From Streptomyces alanosinicus (GTDB taxonomy: Bacteria; Actinomycetota; Actinomycetes; Streptomycetales; Streptomycetaceae), in assembly GCF_014650595.1 (NCBI RefSeq), contig NZ_BMVG01000007.1, positions 62,001 through 126,000 on the forward strand: 64,000 nucleotides of DNA. Reading direction: 5' to 3'. A model generated the notes under the pieces. It was not told the DNA's origin, searched no databases, and worked only from the letters and a program-made list of their open reading frames with translations. Shown here one piece after another: positions 32,912 to 42,207 of the stretch (position 1 is the first letter of the stretch; the number at the start of each line of letters is the position of its first letter). A program made the translations under genes and the position numbers.

Positions 32912-34237
32912 GTGGTGACCAGCGCAAAGCGCCACAAGTCAGACCGGCGCACTTATGTTCTCGACACCAGCGTCCTGCTGGCCGATCCGAACGCCCTGAC
33001 CCGCTTCGACGAGCACGAGGTCGTGCTCCCGATCGTGGTGGTCACGGAACTGGAGGCCAAGCGGCACCATCCCGAACTCGGTTACTTCGCCCGCCAGGCC
33101 CTGCGCCTGCTGGACGACTACCGGGTGAAGAACGGTCGCCTCGACGCCCCCATCCCGATCGGGGAACTCGGCGGGACAGTCCGTGTCGAGCTCAACCACT
33201 CGGACCCCAGCGTGCTGCCCACCGGCTACCGCCTGGGGGACAACGACTCCCGCATCCTCGCGGTGGCCCGCAATCTGCAGGCCGAGGGGTACGACGTCAC
33301 CGTCGTGTCGAAGGATCTGCCACTGCGGATCAAGGCGTCCTCGGTCGGGCTGCTCGCGGAGGAGTACCGCGCCGAACTCGCCATCACGGAGAACTCCGGC
33401 TGGACCGGTATGTCCGAACTGACCCTCTCCGGGGAGCAGGTGGACATCCTGTTCGAGGAGGGCCATCTGTATGTCCGGGAGGCCTCCGACCTCCCCGTGC
33501 ACACGGGCCTGACCATCCAGTCCGAGCGCGGCAAGGCGCTCGGCCGGGTGACGGCCGAGGGCACGGTCCGTCTGGTGCGCGGCGACCGCGAGGCGTTCGG
33601 CATCAAGGGACGCAGCGCCGAGCAGCGCATCGCGCTCGATCTGCTGCTCGACCCGGACGTCGGGATCGTCTCGATGGGCGGCCGGGCCGGCACCGGCAAG
33701 TCGGCGCTGGCGCTGTGCGCGGGCCTGGAGGCGGTCCTGGAGCGCCGCCAGCACCAGAAGGTGATGGTCTTCCGGCCGCTGTACGCGGTCGGCGGGCAGG
33801 AGTTGGGCTATCTGCCCGGCTCCGAGGCGGAGAAGATGAGCCCGTGGGCCCAGGCCGTCTTCGACACGCTCTCCGCGGTCACCAGCCGCGAGGTCATCGA
33901 GGAGGTCACCGCGCGCGGGATGCTGGAGGTGCTGCCGCTCACCCACATCCGCGGCCGCTCGCTGCACGACGCGTTCGTGATCGTGGACGAGGCGCAGTCC
34001 CTGGAACGGAATGTCCTGCTGACCGTTCTGTCCAGGATCGGCGCCAATTCACGGGTCGTTCTCACCCATGATGTGGCGCAACGGGACAATCTGCGGGTGG
34101 GTCGCTATGACGGTGTGGTCGCCGTCGTGGAGAAGCTGAAGGGGCATCCGCTCTTCGCGCATGTCACGCTGACCCGGTCCGAGAGGTCCCAGATTGCCGC
34201 GCTTGTGACCGAAATGCTGGAGGACGGCCACATCTGA
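32912..34237 (+). CDS. PhoH2-type PIN domain / PhoH ATPase
   Basis: 441 aa. The N-terminal PIN domain ([49 protein letters not shown]) carries the acidic residues of PIN nucleases. The C-terminal PhoH domain has Walker [13 protein letters not shown] near residue 255 and Walker [11 protein letters not shown] near 352. PhoH2 proteins characterised in mycobacteria are ATP-dependent RNA helicases with RNase activity. The start GTG is preceded by GAGGGGG. It has a long structured leader, so RNA-level control is possible. Confidence 0.92.
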   Translation: MVTSAKRHKSDRRTYVLDTSVLLADPNALTRFDEHEVVLPIVVVTELEAKRHHPELGYFARQALRLLDDYRVKNGRLDAPIPIGELGGTVRVELNHSDPSVLPTGYRLGDNDSRILAVARNLQAEGYDVTVVSKDLPLRIKASSVGLLAEEYRAELAITENSGWTGMSELTLSGEQVDILFEEGHLYVREASDLPVHTGLTIQSERGKALGRVTAEGTVRLVRGDREAFGIKGRSAEQRIALDLLLDPDVGIVSMGGRAGTGKSALALCAGLEAVLERRQHQKVMVFRPLYAVGGQELGYLPGSEAEKMSPWAQAVFDTLSAVTSREVIEEVTARGMLEVLPLTHIRGRSLHDAFVIVDEAQSLERNVLLTVLSRIGANSRVVLTHDVAQRDNLRVGRYDGVVAVVEKLKGHPLFAHVTLTRSERSQIAALVTEMLEDGHI

Positions 34238-34256
34238 CCCGTCCCGCACGCCAGTT

Positions 34257-34300
34257 GGCGCCGTCCGGCAAAGGCCAAGAGCCTAGCCGGGCGGCGCCTT
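34257..34300 (+). terminator. Terminator of phoH
   Basis: A 13-bp stem with one T-G wobble (34257-34269 with 34286-34298) and a 16-nt loop ends in TTCG, about 20 nt past the phoH stop. Confidence 0.7.
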
Positions 34301-34668
34301 CGCGCGTGGAGCTTTCCAGAAATCCCCAGCGACAAACGGGATGTGAGCTTTCACACGCAACACAGAATTGCCACGCGGCGTCCGGTTACGGCAGAGTCTC
34401 ACTCCTGTCAGGCCCCGCATACGACACACCTGTACCCCCTGGGGGCACCTCCCAGGCGTTAAGCCCTGGGGGAGGTACGGCACCACAGAGGCACCACCAA
34501 CTCCATAAAGCTCGTCGTATGCCGCCCGCGCACCATGCGGCGCTCCCCGCGAAGGGAGTTGCCCACCGGGCCCGTGCCTCCCGTGACCCCGCAGTTGGGA
34601 GGCCAGTGCCAGGGGCACGATTGCGTCCGCCAGGGTCACCGAAGCGGGCGATGCTGGAAGGAAACCGT
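34301..34668 (+). other. Long structured leader region upstream of the SLT gene
   Basis: No gene is present. A palindrome TGTGA-GCTT-TCACA lies at 34342-34355, with CAGAAT at about 34362-34367 as a possible -10. Further on, GCATACGAC (34417-34425) can pair with GTCGTATGC (34514-34522) and closes a domain of about 90 nt that contains the dispersed palindromic repeat at 34435-34478. More hairpins follow (GCGGCGC, GGAGGCC). The layout suggests a cis-acting RNA, but no ydaO or other known riboswitch core could be found. Confidence 0.5.
34435..34478. repeat. Dispersed palindromic repeat, copy 1
   Basis: The segment CTGGGGGCACCTCCCA ... AAG ... TGGGGGAGG is nearly identical to the reverse complement of 60307-60346 in this window. 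It folds as CCTCCCAGG / CCTGGGGGAGG. It sits inside the leader of the SLT gene. Confidence 0.7.
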
Positions 34669-35382
34669 GTGAGCCGGATTTCGGTCCGGGGATTCGCAGT
34701 GGCTTCGGCCACCGCGGTCACCGCCGTCGGGAGCGTCGTCGGAGTTGCCTCGGGCAGCGTCGCGCAGCAGAACAACAACGACGCCGAGGCGACGGCAGCC
34801 GACACCACGCTCCTCGCGGACATACCCACGGGTCAGCAGGCCCAGGTCCAGTCCGCGTCCCTGACGCAGCAGGCCGACTCCCAGGCCATCGCCGCGGACG
34901 CGAGTGCCAAGAAGGGCGCCGAGGAGGCAGCCCGCAGGGCAGCCGCCGAGACCGCCGTGGCGAAGAAGGCCGCCGCGGAGCAGGCGGCCAAGGACGCCAA
35001 GGAACGCGCCAAGGTCAAGGCCGAGGCCAGCCGTGACAGCGCCCGTGACTCCGGCTCCGGCTCCAGCGACTTCCCGGTCCAGAGCAGCTACACGGTGGCG
35101 CAGGTCCAGGCCATCGCACGGCAGATCGTGCCGTCCGGCCAGTTCCAGTGCTTCAGCAACATCGTGGACCACGAGTCCACCTGGAACTATCAGGCGGTCA
35201 ACGCCTCCTCCGGCGCCTACGGCCTCGTCCAGGCCCTGCCCGCCGGCAAGATGGCGTCCGCGGGCGCCGACTGGCGGACCAACCCGGCCACGCAGATCAA
35301 GTGGGGCCTGAACTACATGAACCAGCGCTACGGCAGCCCGTGTGACGCCTGGTCGTACTGGCAGGCGAACGGCAACTACTGA
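34669..35382 (+). CDS. Secreted lytic transglycosylase-like (SLT) protein
   Basis: 237 aa from the GTG at 34669, with GGAAGGA 6 nt upstream. A signal-like N-terminus (FAVASATAVTAVGSVVGVASG) is followed by a Gln/Ala/Lys-rich coiled-coil region (about residues 50-125). The C-terminal domain of about 90 residues (SNIVDHESTWNYQAVNASSGAYGLVQALP) has the catalytic Glu in DHESTW and the SLT-type GAYGLVQ motif. It should cleave peptidoglycan glycan strands during growth or spore germination. An in-frame ATG at 34651 is less likely. Confidence 0.88.
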   Translation: MSRISVRGFAVASATAVTAVGSVVGVASGSVAQQNNNDAEATAADTTLLADIPTGQQAQVQSASLTQQADSQAIAADASAKKGAEEAARRAAAETAVAKKAAAEQAAKDAKERAKVKAEASRDSARDSGSGSSDFPVQSSYTVAQVQAIARQIVPSGQFQCFSNIVDHESTWNYQAVNASSGAYGLVQALPAGKMASAGADWRTNPATQIKWGLNYMNQRYGSPCDAWSYWQANGNY

Positions 35383-35409
35383 GCCTCGCCGCCGCACTCA
35401 ACCTGGCGC

Positions 35410-35441
35410 AGCCCCTCCCCGTCCTCAGGGGAGGGGCTTTC
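35410..35441 (+). terminator. Terminator of the SLT gene
   Basis: A perfect 11-bp stem (35410-35420 with 35428-35438, loop GTCCTCA) is followed by TTCG, 28 nt past the stop codon. Confidence 0.85.
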
Positions 35442-35523
35442 GCCCTGTACGGTCGTACCCGAAAAACCTCCAGGGGGAGGAGAGGTGGCGAGCACGCGGG
35501 GACGCGGGGGAAGAGGACGGATC

Positions 35524-36900
35524 ATGTCATCGCGAGTGCCAGGGTGGCTCGGCCGGCTCGGTGCCGGTCTCACCGATATGAGCGAGCGGCTGGACCGACG
35601 CCGTGCGCAGGTGGAACGCGAGCAGACCGCACAGCCCCCGGACACCCCGCCCGAGTCCCCTGAGCCGGCCGAGCCGGACGACCCGGCCCCGGTCCCCGCC
35701 GCCGCTGTGGCCGCCAAGGCCGCCGCACGGCCCGCCGCCCGTCCCGCGCCGCCGGCCGGTGCCCGCCCCGACCCCGCCGAGGCCGTGCCCTGGGGGGTGC
35801 GGGTCGCCGCCGAGGCCAGCTGGCGGCTGCTGGTCCTCGCCGGCACCGTCTGGGTCCTGATGCGGGTCATCAGCGCGATCCAGCTGGTCGTGTTCGCCTT
35901 CGTCATCGCCCTGCTCGTCACCGCGCTGCTCCAGCCGACGGTCGCCCGGCTCACCCGCCGCGGAGTGCCGCGCGGCCTGGCCACGGCGCTCACCGCGATC
36001 AGCGGGTTCGTCGTCATAGGGCTGATGGGCTGGTTCGTGACCTGGCAGGTCATGGAGAACATCGACTCCCTCTCCACCCAGATCCAGTCCGGCATCGACG
36101 ATCTGCGCAACTGGCTGCTGAAGAGCCCCTTCCACGTCACCGACAAGCAGATCAACCAGATCGCCAAGAATCTGCGCGAGGCGATCGGTGCCAACGCCGA
36201 CCAGATAACGTCCGCCGGTCTGGAGGGCGTTCAGGTCATCGTCGAGACCCTGACCAGCATCCTGCTGGTGTTCTTCTCCACGCTGTTCCTGCTCTACGAC
36301 GGCAAGCGCATCTGGGAGTGGTTCCTGAAGCTGGTGCCCGCCGCGGCCCGCCCGGGTGTGGCCGGCGCCGGTCCGCGCGCCTGGCGCACGCTCACCGCCT
36401 ACGTCCGCGGCACGGTCCTGGTCGCCCTGATCGACGCGACCTTCATCGGTATCGGCATCTACTTCCTGAACGTGCCGATGGCCGTCCCGCTGGCCGTGTT
36501 CATCTTCCTGTTCTCGTTCATCCCGCTCGTCGGCGCGGTCGCCTCCGGCGCGCTCGCGGTGATCGTGGCCCTGGTCACCCAGGGCGTCTTCACGGCTGTC
36601 ATGACCCTGGTGGTCGTGCTGGCGGTGCAGCAGATCGAGGGCCATGTGCTGCAGCCGTTCATCCTGGGCCGCGCCGTCCGCGTCCACCCGCTGGCGGTCG
36701 TCCTCACGGTCGCGGCCGGCGGCATGGTGGCCGGCATCGGCGGCGCGGTCGTGGCCGTCCCGCTGGTGGCGGTGGCGAACACGGTGGTCGGATATCTGCG
36801 CACGTACGCCGAGGAGTTGCGGCAGCAGAAGGCGGCTCTCGCCGGGCCCGCGGACGCGGTGCTGGAGGAGAACGCGGAAGACCCCGCCCACCAGGGGTGA
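35524..36900 (+). CDS. AI-2E family transporter (TqsA/YdiK-like)
   Basis: 458 aa from the ATG at 35524. A GTG at 35485 with an even better GGGGGAGGAG is an equal alternative (471 aa). A Pro/Ala-rich cytoplasmic N-terminus of about 90 residues precedes about eight membrane helices (LLVLAGTVWVLMRVISAIQLVVFAFVIALLVTALL; FVVIGLMGWFVTWQV; ILLVFFSTLFLLYDG; FIFLFSFIPLVGAVASGALAVIVALVTQG). The family-typical VLQPFILGRAVRVHPLAVV motif is near residue 375. Substrates in this family range from AI-2 to sodium, so the name should not be taken literally. Confidence 0.88.
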   Translation: MSSRVPGWLGRLGAGLTDMSERLDRRRAQVEREQTAQPPDTPPESPEPAEPDDPAPVPAAAVAAKAAARPAARPAPPAGARPDPAEAVPWGVRVAAEASWRLLVLAGTVWVLMRVISAIQLVVFAFVIALLVTALLQPTVARLTRRGVPRGLATALTAISGFVVIGLMGWFVTWQVMENIDSLSTQIQSGIDDLRNWLLKSPFHVTDKQINQIAKNLREAIGANADQITSAGLEGVQVIVETLTSILLVFFSTLFLLYDGKRIWEWFLKLVPAAARPGVAGAGPRAWRTLTAYVRGTVLVALIDATFIGIGIYFLNVPMAVPLAVFIFLFSFIPLVGAVASGALAVIVALVTQGVFTAVMTLVVVLAVQQIEGHVLQPFILGRAVRVHPLAVVLTVAAGGMVAGIGGAVVAVPLVAVANTVVGYLRTYAEELRQQKAALAGPADAVLEENAEDPAHQG

Positions 36901-36908
36901 GCGGGGTC
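36880..36908. terminator. Hairpin overlapping the stop codon of the AI-2E gene
   Basis: GACCCCGC (36880-36887) pairs with GCGGGGTC (36901-36908) around a 13-nt loop containing the TGA. It lies between convergent genes, and only 21 nt separate the two stop codons. Confidence 0.6.
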
Positions 36909-36921
36909 CTCGACGCTGTGG

Positions 36922-37455
36922 CTACTCGGCCAGCACGGCCTCGGCGTCGAGTGTGACACCCACGGCCTGCACCACAGAGGCGATCTTGAACGCCTCCTGG
37001 ACGGTCTCGCGCTCCACACCGGCCTTGCGCAGCACCTGCTCGTGCGAGTCCAGGCACATACCGCAGCCGTTGATCGCGGAGACCGCGAACGACCACAGCT
37101 CGAAGTCGACCTTCTCCACGCCCGGGTTGCCGATGACGTTCATCCGCAGACCCGCGCGCAGCGTGCCGTACTCGTGGTCCGACAGCAGGTGACGCGTCCG
37201 GTAGAAGACGTTGTTCATCGCCATCACCGCGGCGGCGGCCTTGGCGGCGGTGTACGCCTCGGGCGTCAGGTTCGCCTTCGCCTCCGGCTCCAGCTCACGC
37301 AGCACGATCGGGGAACGCGAGGCGATGGCGGTCGCCAGCACGGTGCCCCACAGCTGCTGCGCCGGCAGCTCCGAGTTGCCGATGACGGAGCCCAGGTTGA
37401 GCTTCAGGTCCTTGGCGTAGTCCGGGACGCGGGACTTCAGCGAGTCGAGCGACAT
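36922..37455 (-). CDS. ahpD: Alkyl hydroperoxide reductase AhpD
   Basis: 177 aa carboxymuconolactone-decarboxylase fold with the catalytic CxxC and His in [11 protein letters not shown] (about residues 129-137). The upstream Glu is in ELEPEAKA. AhpD regenerates AhpC in actinobacteria, coupling it to dihydrolipoamide. It is 3 nt downstream of ahpC, so the two are co-transcribed. Confidence 0.95.
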   Translation of the reverse strand: MSLDSLKSRVPDYAKDLKLNLGSVIGNSELPAQQLWGTVLATAIASRSPIVLRELEPEAKANLTPEAYTAAKAAAAVMAMNNVFYRTRHLLSDHEYGTLRAGLRMNVIGNPGVEKVDFELWSFAVSAINGCGMCLDSHEQVLRKAGVERETVQEAFKIASVVQAVGVTLDAEAVLAE

Positions 37456-37458
37456 GGG

Positions 37459-38013
37459 TCACTCACCGGCCAGCAGCGCGACCGGGTCCAGGGTGTCCTC
37501 GCCCTTGCTCCAGTTGCACGGGCACAGCTCGTCGGTCTGCAGGGCGTCCAGGACCCGCAGGACCTCCTTGGGGTTACGGCCCACGGAACCGGCGGTGACC
37601 ATGGTGAACTGGATCTCGCGGTTCGGGTCGACGATGAAGACGGCACGCTGCGCGAAGCCGTCCTCGCCCTCGATGCCGAGGTCGCGCATCAGCTCGTGCT
37701 TGGAGTCGGCCAGCATCGGGAACGGCAGGTCGGTCAGGTCCGGGTGGTCCTTGCGCCAGGCGTGGTGGACGAACTCGGAGTCACCGGAGAAGCCGAGGAT
37801 CTGGGCGTCACGGTCGGCGAACTCGTCGTTCAGCTTCCCGAACGCGGCGATCTCGGTCGGGCAGACGAAGGTGAAGTCCTTCGGCCATGCGAACACGACC
37901 AGCCACTTGCCCTCGTAGGACTTGTGGTGGATCTGCTCGAACTCCTTGCCCTTCTCCAGCGAGACGCAGGCGGTCAGTTCGAATTCGGGGAACTTGTCAC
38001 CGACAGTGAGCAC
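37459..38013 (-). CDS. ahpC: Alkyl hydroperoxide reductase AhpC (2-Cys peroxiredoxin)
   Basis: 184 aa from the GTG at 38011-38013 (AAGGAGA 4 nt upstream), which matches the length I recall for Streptomyces AhpC. A longer reading to 38061 adds 16 residues not expected in the family. The peroxidatic Cys is in DFTFVCPTE, and the C-terminal Cys pair is ELCPCNW. It reduces hydrogen peroxide and organic peroxides. It is divergent from oxyR and should be induced by it. Confidence 0.95.
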   Translation of the reverse strand: MLTVGDKFPEFELTACVSLEKGKEFEQIHHKSYEGKWLVVFAWPKDFTFVCPTEIAAFGKLNDEFADRDAQILGFSGDSEFVHHAWRKDHPDLTDLPFPMLADSKHELMRDLGIEGEDGFAQRAVFIVDPNREIQFTMVTAGSVGRNPKEVLRVLDALQTDELCPCNWSKGEDTLDPVALLAGE

Positions 38014-38146
38014 ACGCTCTCCTTGCAGCGAAGAAAGAGCCCTTTTGAGGATCTTTCCCATGGGTTGGACGCTGGTGATGGTGGCACAGGCTGGATTGAT
38101 TAAAGAAATAGCTATACTCGGTCATGTTGATCGGGGGTGGTTATCA
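38014..38146. promoter_or_regulatory. ahpC-oxyR divergent promoter region
   Basis: 133 nt, AT-rich around 38095-38130. It includes the palindrome ATAGCTAT (38108-38115) and TATACT (38113-38118), a good -10 for oxyR. The TTGATTAAAGAAATAGCTAT stretch is the likely OxyR binding site for both directions (inference from the conserved gene arrangement). Confidence 0.65.
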
Positions 38147-39097
38147 GTGACCAGTAGTAACGGCAAGCGGAAGCAGCCGAGCCTCGCGCAGCTGCGTGCC
38201 TTCGCCGCCGTGGCCGAGCATCTGCACTTCAGGGACGCGGCGGCCGCCATCGGGATGAGCCAGCCCGCCCTGTCGGGAGCGGTCTCGGCGCTGGAGGAGA
38301 CCCTCGGGGTGACGCTTCTTGAGCGTACGACGCGTAAGGTGCTGCTCTCGCCGGCCGGGGAGCGCCTCGCGGTGCGGGCGAAGGCGGTGCTGGCCGCGGT
38401 CGGCGCGCTGCTGGAGGAGGCCGAGGCGGTCCGGGCGCCGTTCACGGGTGTGCTGCGCCTCGGGGTGATCCCGACCGTCGCGCCGTATCTGCTGCCCACC
38501 GTGCTGCGGCTCGTCCATGAGCGCTACCCGGACCTCGACCTCCAGGTGCACGAGGAGCAGACCGGCAGCCTGCTCGACGGTCTGCACTCCGGCCGCCTCG
38601 ACCTGCTGTTGCTGGCGGTCCCGCTCGGTGTGCCCGGAGTCGTCGAACTCCCCCTGTTCGACGAGGACTTCGTGCTCGTCACCCCGCTCGACCACTGGCT
38701 CGGCGGCCGCGAGGGCATCGCCCGCGAGGCCCTGAAGGAGCTGAACCTGCTGCTTCTGGACGAGGGGCACTGCCTGCGCGACCAGGCCCTGGACATCTGC
38801 CGGGAGGCCGGCCGCGAGGACGCGCCGGTGACCACGACGGCCGCCGGCCTGTCCACGCTGGTCCAACTGGTCGCGGGCGGCCTCGGCTGCACGCTGCTGC
38901 CGCGTACGGCGCTGAAGCTGGAGACCACACGCAGCAGCCAGCTCCTCACCGGCGCGTTCGCCGAGCCGGCCCCGAGCCGCCGGGTGGCTCTCGCCATGCG
39001 GGCGGGGGCGGCGCGGGCCGCGGAGTACGAGGAGCTGGCGGCCGCGTTGCGCGAGGCGCTGTGCGCGTTGCCGGTCCGGGTACTGGAAGCGCCGTGA
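38147..39097 (+). CDS. oxyR: Peroxide sensor OxyR (LysR family)
   Basis: 316 aa from a GTG with GGGGGTGG upstream. The N-terminal LysR HTH (LAQLRAFAAVAEHLHFRDAAAAIGMSQPALSGAVSALEETLG) is followed by an effector domain containing DEGHCLRDQALDIC, the two redox Cys of OxyR. Length and the ahpC neighbourhood agree. It activates ahpCD on peroxide stress. Confidence 0.95.
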   Translation: MTSSNGKRKQPSLAQLRAFAAVAEHLHFRDAAAAIGMSQPALSGAVSALEETLGVTLLERTTRKVLLSPAGERLAVRAKAVLAAVGALLEEAEAVRAPFTGVLRLGVIPTVAPYLLPTVLRLVHERYPDLDLQVHEEQTGSLLDGLHSGRLDLLLLAVPLGVPGVVELPLFDEDFVLVTPLDHWLGGREGIAREALKELNLLLLDEGHCLRDQALDICREAGREDAPVTTTAAGLSTLVQLVAGGLGCTLLPRTALKLETTRSSQLLTGAFAEPAPSRRVALAMRAGAARAAEYEELAAALREALCALPVRVLEAP

Positions 39098-39127
39098 GGG
39101 AGCGGTCCTCCCCACGGCGCCGACCAG

Positions 39128-41521
39128 TCACTCCGTCCGCAGGCCCTCCGGACGCATCATCCGTACCAGCGGCGGCAGGCTCAGCGCGGTGACCGTGAGG
39201 ACCACCGCCGCGCCGGCGCCGGTCAGGGACAGCACGCTCGCCCAGTCCACGCCCAGCGTCACGCCCACCATCTTCAGCAGCACCGCGCCCAGCGTCAGTC
39301 CGACGGTGGAGGCGAGCAGCAGGCCGAGGGCGATCGGGACGGCCGTCTGCCACAGCACCGACAGGCTCAGGGTGCGCCGCCGGGTGCCGAAGGCGACCAG
39401 CGACGACAGCAGCTTCCTGCGCTCGCGCAACTGCTCCAGCTGGGAGACCAGCAGACTCGCGCCGATCAGTGCCAGCACACAGATGGCGCCGGCGAACGTA
39501 CCGGTGCGGATGGAGTCGAACTGCTTCGACCGCTCGGTGGCCGACCACACGATCGTGTCCGCCACCGGGTCGATCCGGGCGGCGGTGTTGCGGACGTACT
39601 CGTCCGCGTCCGGCGTCGACTCGTCCATCGAGAGATAGACGGCCCCGCGCAGCAGCGGGCTCATCCGCTCGGGCACGGCGGCCGGGGTCAGCAGCACACT
39701 GCTGTCGCTGAGTCCGTTCGGGCCGGTGATCGCGGTGGCCGGCTTCAGATGGGCCGGTACGGTCCAGGGGGCGTCCCCGCCCCGGCCCGTGCCGTTGATG
39801 GTGTCCATGTGGAGCGTGCGGCCGGGCCGGACGAGATTCGTCACGCTGCCGTCGCGGCCCCCGCCCGAGGCCACGAAGGCGTCCCCGTCGCGACAGGACG
39901 TCAGCCGGGCCATTTCGCGCAGGGACTGGCAGGTGCCGACGGTCAGGGACACCGTCTCATGGGGCCCGCTCCGCCAGTTGGTGTCGCCCAGCTCGGTGCT
40001 GCCGAGCGCGGTCACCTTGCGCACCCCCTTGGTCGCGGAGAACTTCGCGGCGGCCGGGAGGAAGTCGATGCCCTGCGACAGGTTGACCTGCAGCTGCACC
40101 CGGCTGGTGTCCTGCGCCGTGCGCTTGGTGTAGTCGCCCTGGATGCCCGCGAACAGCATCTGCATCGCGATGGCCCCGGCCACCGCGACCGCGATGCCGT
40201 TCACCATGCGCGCCGCCGAGCCGCTGCTCAACTGGAGCCTTCGTACGGCCAGTTGCCAGGCGATGCCGCCCCGGCCCAGCCGGGCCACCACCGCCTCGAC
40301 GATCCACGGCAGCAGCGTGGTGACGCCGACGAGCAGCAGCAGGACGCCGCCGATCACCAGATAGGGGTTGAAGTCGCCGTTCTCCCTGCCCTGGCCGATC
40401 ATCGGGGCGAGCGCCGCGAGACCGCCCACGGGCAGTAGCAGTCGCCACCACAGCCGACGGCGGGTGGGCTTGGCCGTACGGACCACGCCCAGCGGCTCGA
40501 TGACCACACCGCGCAGCGCGAACAGCGTCACCAGCACCGCCGCCGCCGGGACGGTGACCGCGACCAGGGCGGCCAGCGCCGGTGAGGGGTTCAGATAGCT
40601 GGGGAAGACGCTGATGCCGACGACCTGGATCGCGCCGGAGAGCTGACGGGCGATCAGGAAGAAGACGGTGCCGAAGGCCAGCCCGACCAGCGCTCCGGCG
40701 AGCGCCTCGCCCGCCGCGATCCGCCGGGTCATCCGGCTGTCGGCGCCCACCAGCCGCAGCGCGGCCAGCCGGCGGTCGCGCCGCTCGCCGCCGAACCGTA
40801 CGGCGGTGGCGATGAACACGACGACCGGCATCAGCAGGACCGCGAAGACGACCAGGATCAGCAGGATCAGAACCGGATCCATCGAGTTCGACGAGGTCGT
40901 CCCGTCCGGGTGCCCGAACTTGCTGATCCGGGCCGTGTGGTAGCCGTCGATGTGCGGGGCCAGGTTCTTCGCGCCGGCGTAGTAGGCCAGCTCCCGCGCG
41001 CCGACGAGTCCGCTCTCGCCGATCGTCCCGGTGATCCGGTACGGCAGCCGCTCGCGCAGCACTTTGCCCTCGGCGGAGCCGAGCAGGTCCTTCAGCGCGG
41101 CGGAGACGACCATGTCGCCCGGCGCGGGGTATGCCGACAGGCCCGGTGCGAGCGGCGCTCGCGGACCCTCGGGCTCCACCAGCCGGCCACGGACGGCGTC
41201 GCCGTGGTACATCGTGTCGGAGTCGGAGATCAGCAGCGTGTTCGCTGCCTTGGCCCGCTTGGGGCCGTAGGTGTAGTCCAGGCGGGCCTCGTCCCGGTCG
41301 TGCCGTACCGCCAGCGCGCTGGGGATCGCGGTCGTCAGCAGCAGCAGCGCCACGCCCATGCCGACGCCGACCGCCGTGAGCAGCATCCGGATCCAGCCCT
41401 CGCGCCCGCCGGTGAAGGCGAACCGGATCCCCATAGCGAGGTCCCTGGACCACTTGGAATTGAGAGGGGCGGCGCGAAGCGCCTCCGGCAGGGCGGTGGT
41501 GGGTGACGGGCGGGCATTCAT
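39128..41521 (-). CDS. ABC transporter permease, FtsX/MacB-like, fused duplicate
   Basis: 797 aa. The first helix near residue 45 (ILLTAVGVGMGVALLLLTTAIP) is followed by an extracellular domain, then FtsX blocks at about 215-345 (VVFAVLLMPVVVFIATAVRFGGERRDRRLAALRLVGA) and at the C-terminus (ICVLALIGASLLVSQLEQLRERRKLLSSLVAFG). A second extracytoplasmic domain lies between about 470 and 680. It works with the ATPase encoded upstream. Such exporters typically handle antibiotics, lipids or peptides; the substrate is unknown. It overlaps the ATPase gene by ATGA. Confidence 0.9.
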   Translation of the reverse strand: MNARPSPTTALPEALRAAPLNSKWSRDLAMGIRFAFTGGREGWIRMLLTAVGVGMGVALLLLTTAIPSALAVRHDRDEARLDYTYGPKRAKAANTLLISDSDTMYHGDAVRGRLVEPEGPRAPLAPGLSAYPAPGDMVVSAALKDLLGSAEGKVLRERLPYRITGTIGESGLVGARELAYYAGAKNLAPHIDGYHTARISKFGHPDGTTSSNSMDPVLILLILVVFAVLLMPVVVFIATAVRFGGERRDRRLAALRLVGADSRMTRRIAAGEALAGALVGLAFGTVFFLIARQLSGAIQVVGISVFPSYLNPSPALAALVAVTVPAAAVLVTLFALRGVVIEPLGVVRTAKPTRRRLWWRLLLPVGGLAALAPMIGQGRENGDFNPYLVIGGVLLLLVGVTTLLPWIVEAVVARLGRGGIAWQLAVRRLQLSSGSAARMVNGIAVAVAGAIAMQMLFAGIQGDYTKRTAQDTSRVQLQVNLSQGIDFLPAAAKFSATKGVRKVTALGSTELGDTNWRSGPHETVSLTVGTCQSLREMARLTSCRDGDAFVASGGGRDGSVTNLVRPGRTLHMDTINGTGRGGDAPWTVPAHLKPATAITGPNGLSDSSVLLTPAAVPERMSPLLRGAVYLSMDESTPDADEYVRNTAARIDPVADTIVWSATERSKQFDSIRTGTFAGAICVLALIGASLLVSQLEQLRERRKLLSSLVAFGTRRRTLSLSVLWQTAVPIALGLLLASTVGLTLGAVLLKMVGVTLGVDWASVLSLTGAGAAVVLTVTALSLPPLVRMMRPEGLRTE

Positions 41522-42207
41522 ATGGCGCGCTCCATGTCCCGGGACCTGCCGTCGCGTACGACGATCTCCCGGTCGGAGTAGGCCGCCACCCGGGCCTCGT
41601 GCGTGACGAGGACGACGGCCGCGTTGGCGGAGCGGGCCGCGTCGGTCAGCAGCTCCATCACGCGCTCGCCGTTGAGGGAGTCGAGCGCGCCGGTCGGCTC
41701 GTCGGCGAAGACCACCCGGGGCCCGGTGACCAGCGCCCGCGCCACCGCGACGCGCTGCCCCTGGCCGCCGGAGACCTCGCCGGGCCGCTTGCCCCCGAGG
41801 TCGTCCACCTCCAGGCGCTCCATCCAGCCGAGCGCGGCCTTCTCGGCCTGCTTGCGGGAGGTGCCGTTCAGGCGCAGCGGGAGGGCCACGTTCTCGACAC
41901 AGGTCAACTCGGGCACCAGCTGGCCGAACTGGAAGACGAACCCGAACTCGGAGCGCCGCAGCGCGCTGCGCTCGGCGTCGCTCATGCCGGCCAGCTCGCG
42001 GCCGTCGTAGACGATGGACCCGGAGTCGGGCGGCACGATGCCGGCGAGACAGTGCAGCAGGGTCGACTTGCCGGAGCCGGAGGGGCCCATGACGGCGACG
42101 ACCTCGCCGGGGTGGATGGAGAACTCGGCGCCGTCCAGTGCGACCGTGGGGCCGTAGGCCTTGCGCAGCTTCTCGGCGGTGAGCAGGGAGCCGGTGGGAG
42201 CGGTCAT
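41518..42207 (-). CDS. ABC transporter ATP-binding protein (MacB/LolD type)
   Basis: 229 aa. Walker A GPSGSGKSTLLHCLAG is near residue 40, the signature VSGGQGQRVAVARAL near 147, Walker B VVFADEPTGALDS near 167, and the H-loop VLVTHEARVAAY is present. It is coupled to both neighbours by ATGA overlaps, forming a strict PadR-ATPase-permease operon. Confidence 0.95.
   Translation of the reverse strand: MTAPTGSLLTAEKLRKAYGPTVALDGAEFSIHPGEVVAVMGPSGSGKSTLLHCLAGIVPPDSGSIVYDGRELAGMSDAERSALRRSEFGFVFQFGQLVPELTCVENVALPLRLNGTSRKQAEKAALGWMERLEVDDLGGKRPGEVSGGQGQRVAVARALVTGPRVVFADEPTGALDSLNGERVMELLTDAARSANAAVVLVTHEARVAAYSDREIVVRDGRSRDMERAI

Noticed and set aside
34342-34355. CRP-like site TGTGA-N4-TCACA
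   Set aside because: Spacing is 4 nt, not 6, and it does not match the Streptomyces Crp consensus. Kept only as a palindrome in the leader description.
34301-34668. ydaO-type c-di-AMP riboswitch upstream of the SLT gene
   Set aside because: Streptomyces wall hydrolase genes often have one, but I could not find the conserved core (GGGGUGAAUC-like and CAGCUAACC-like segments). I describe it only as a structured leader.
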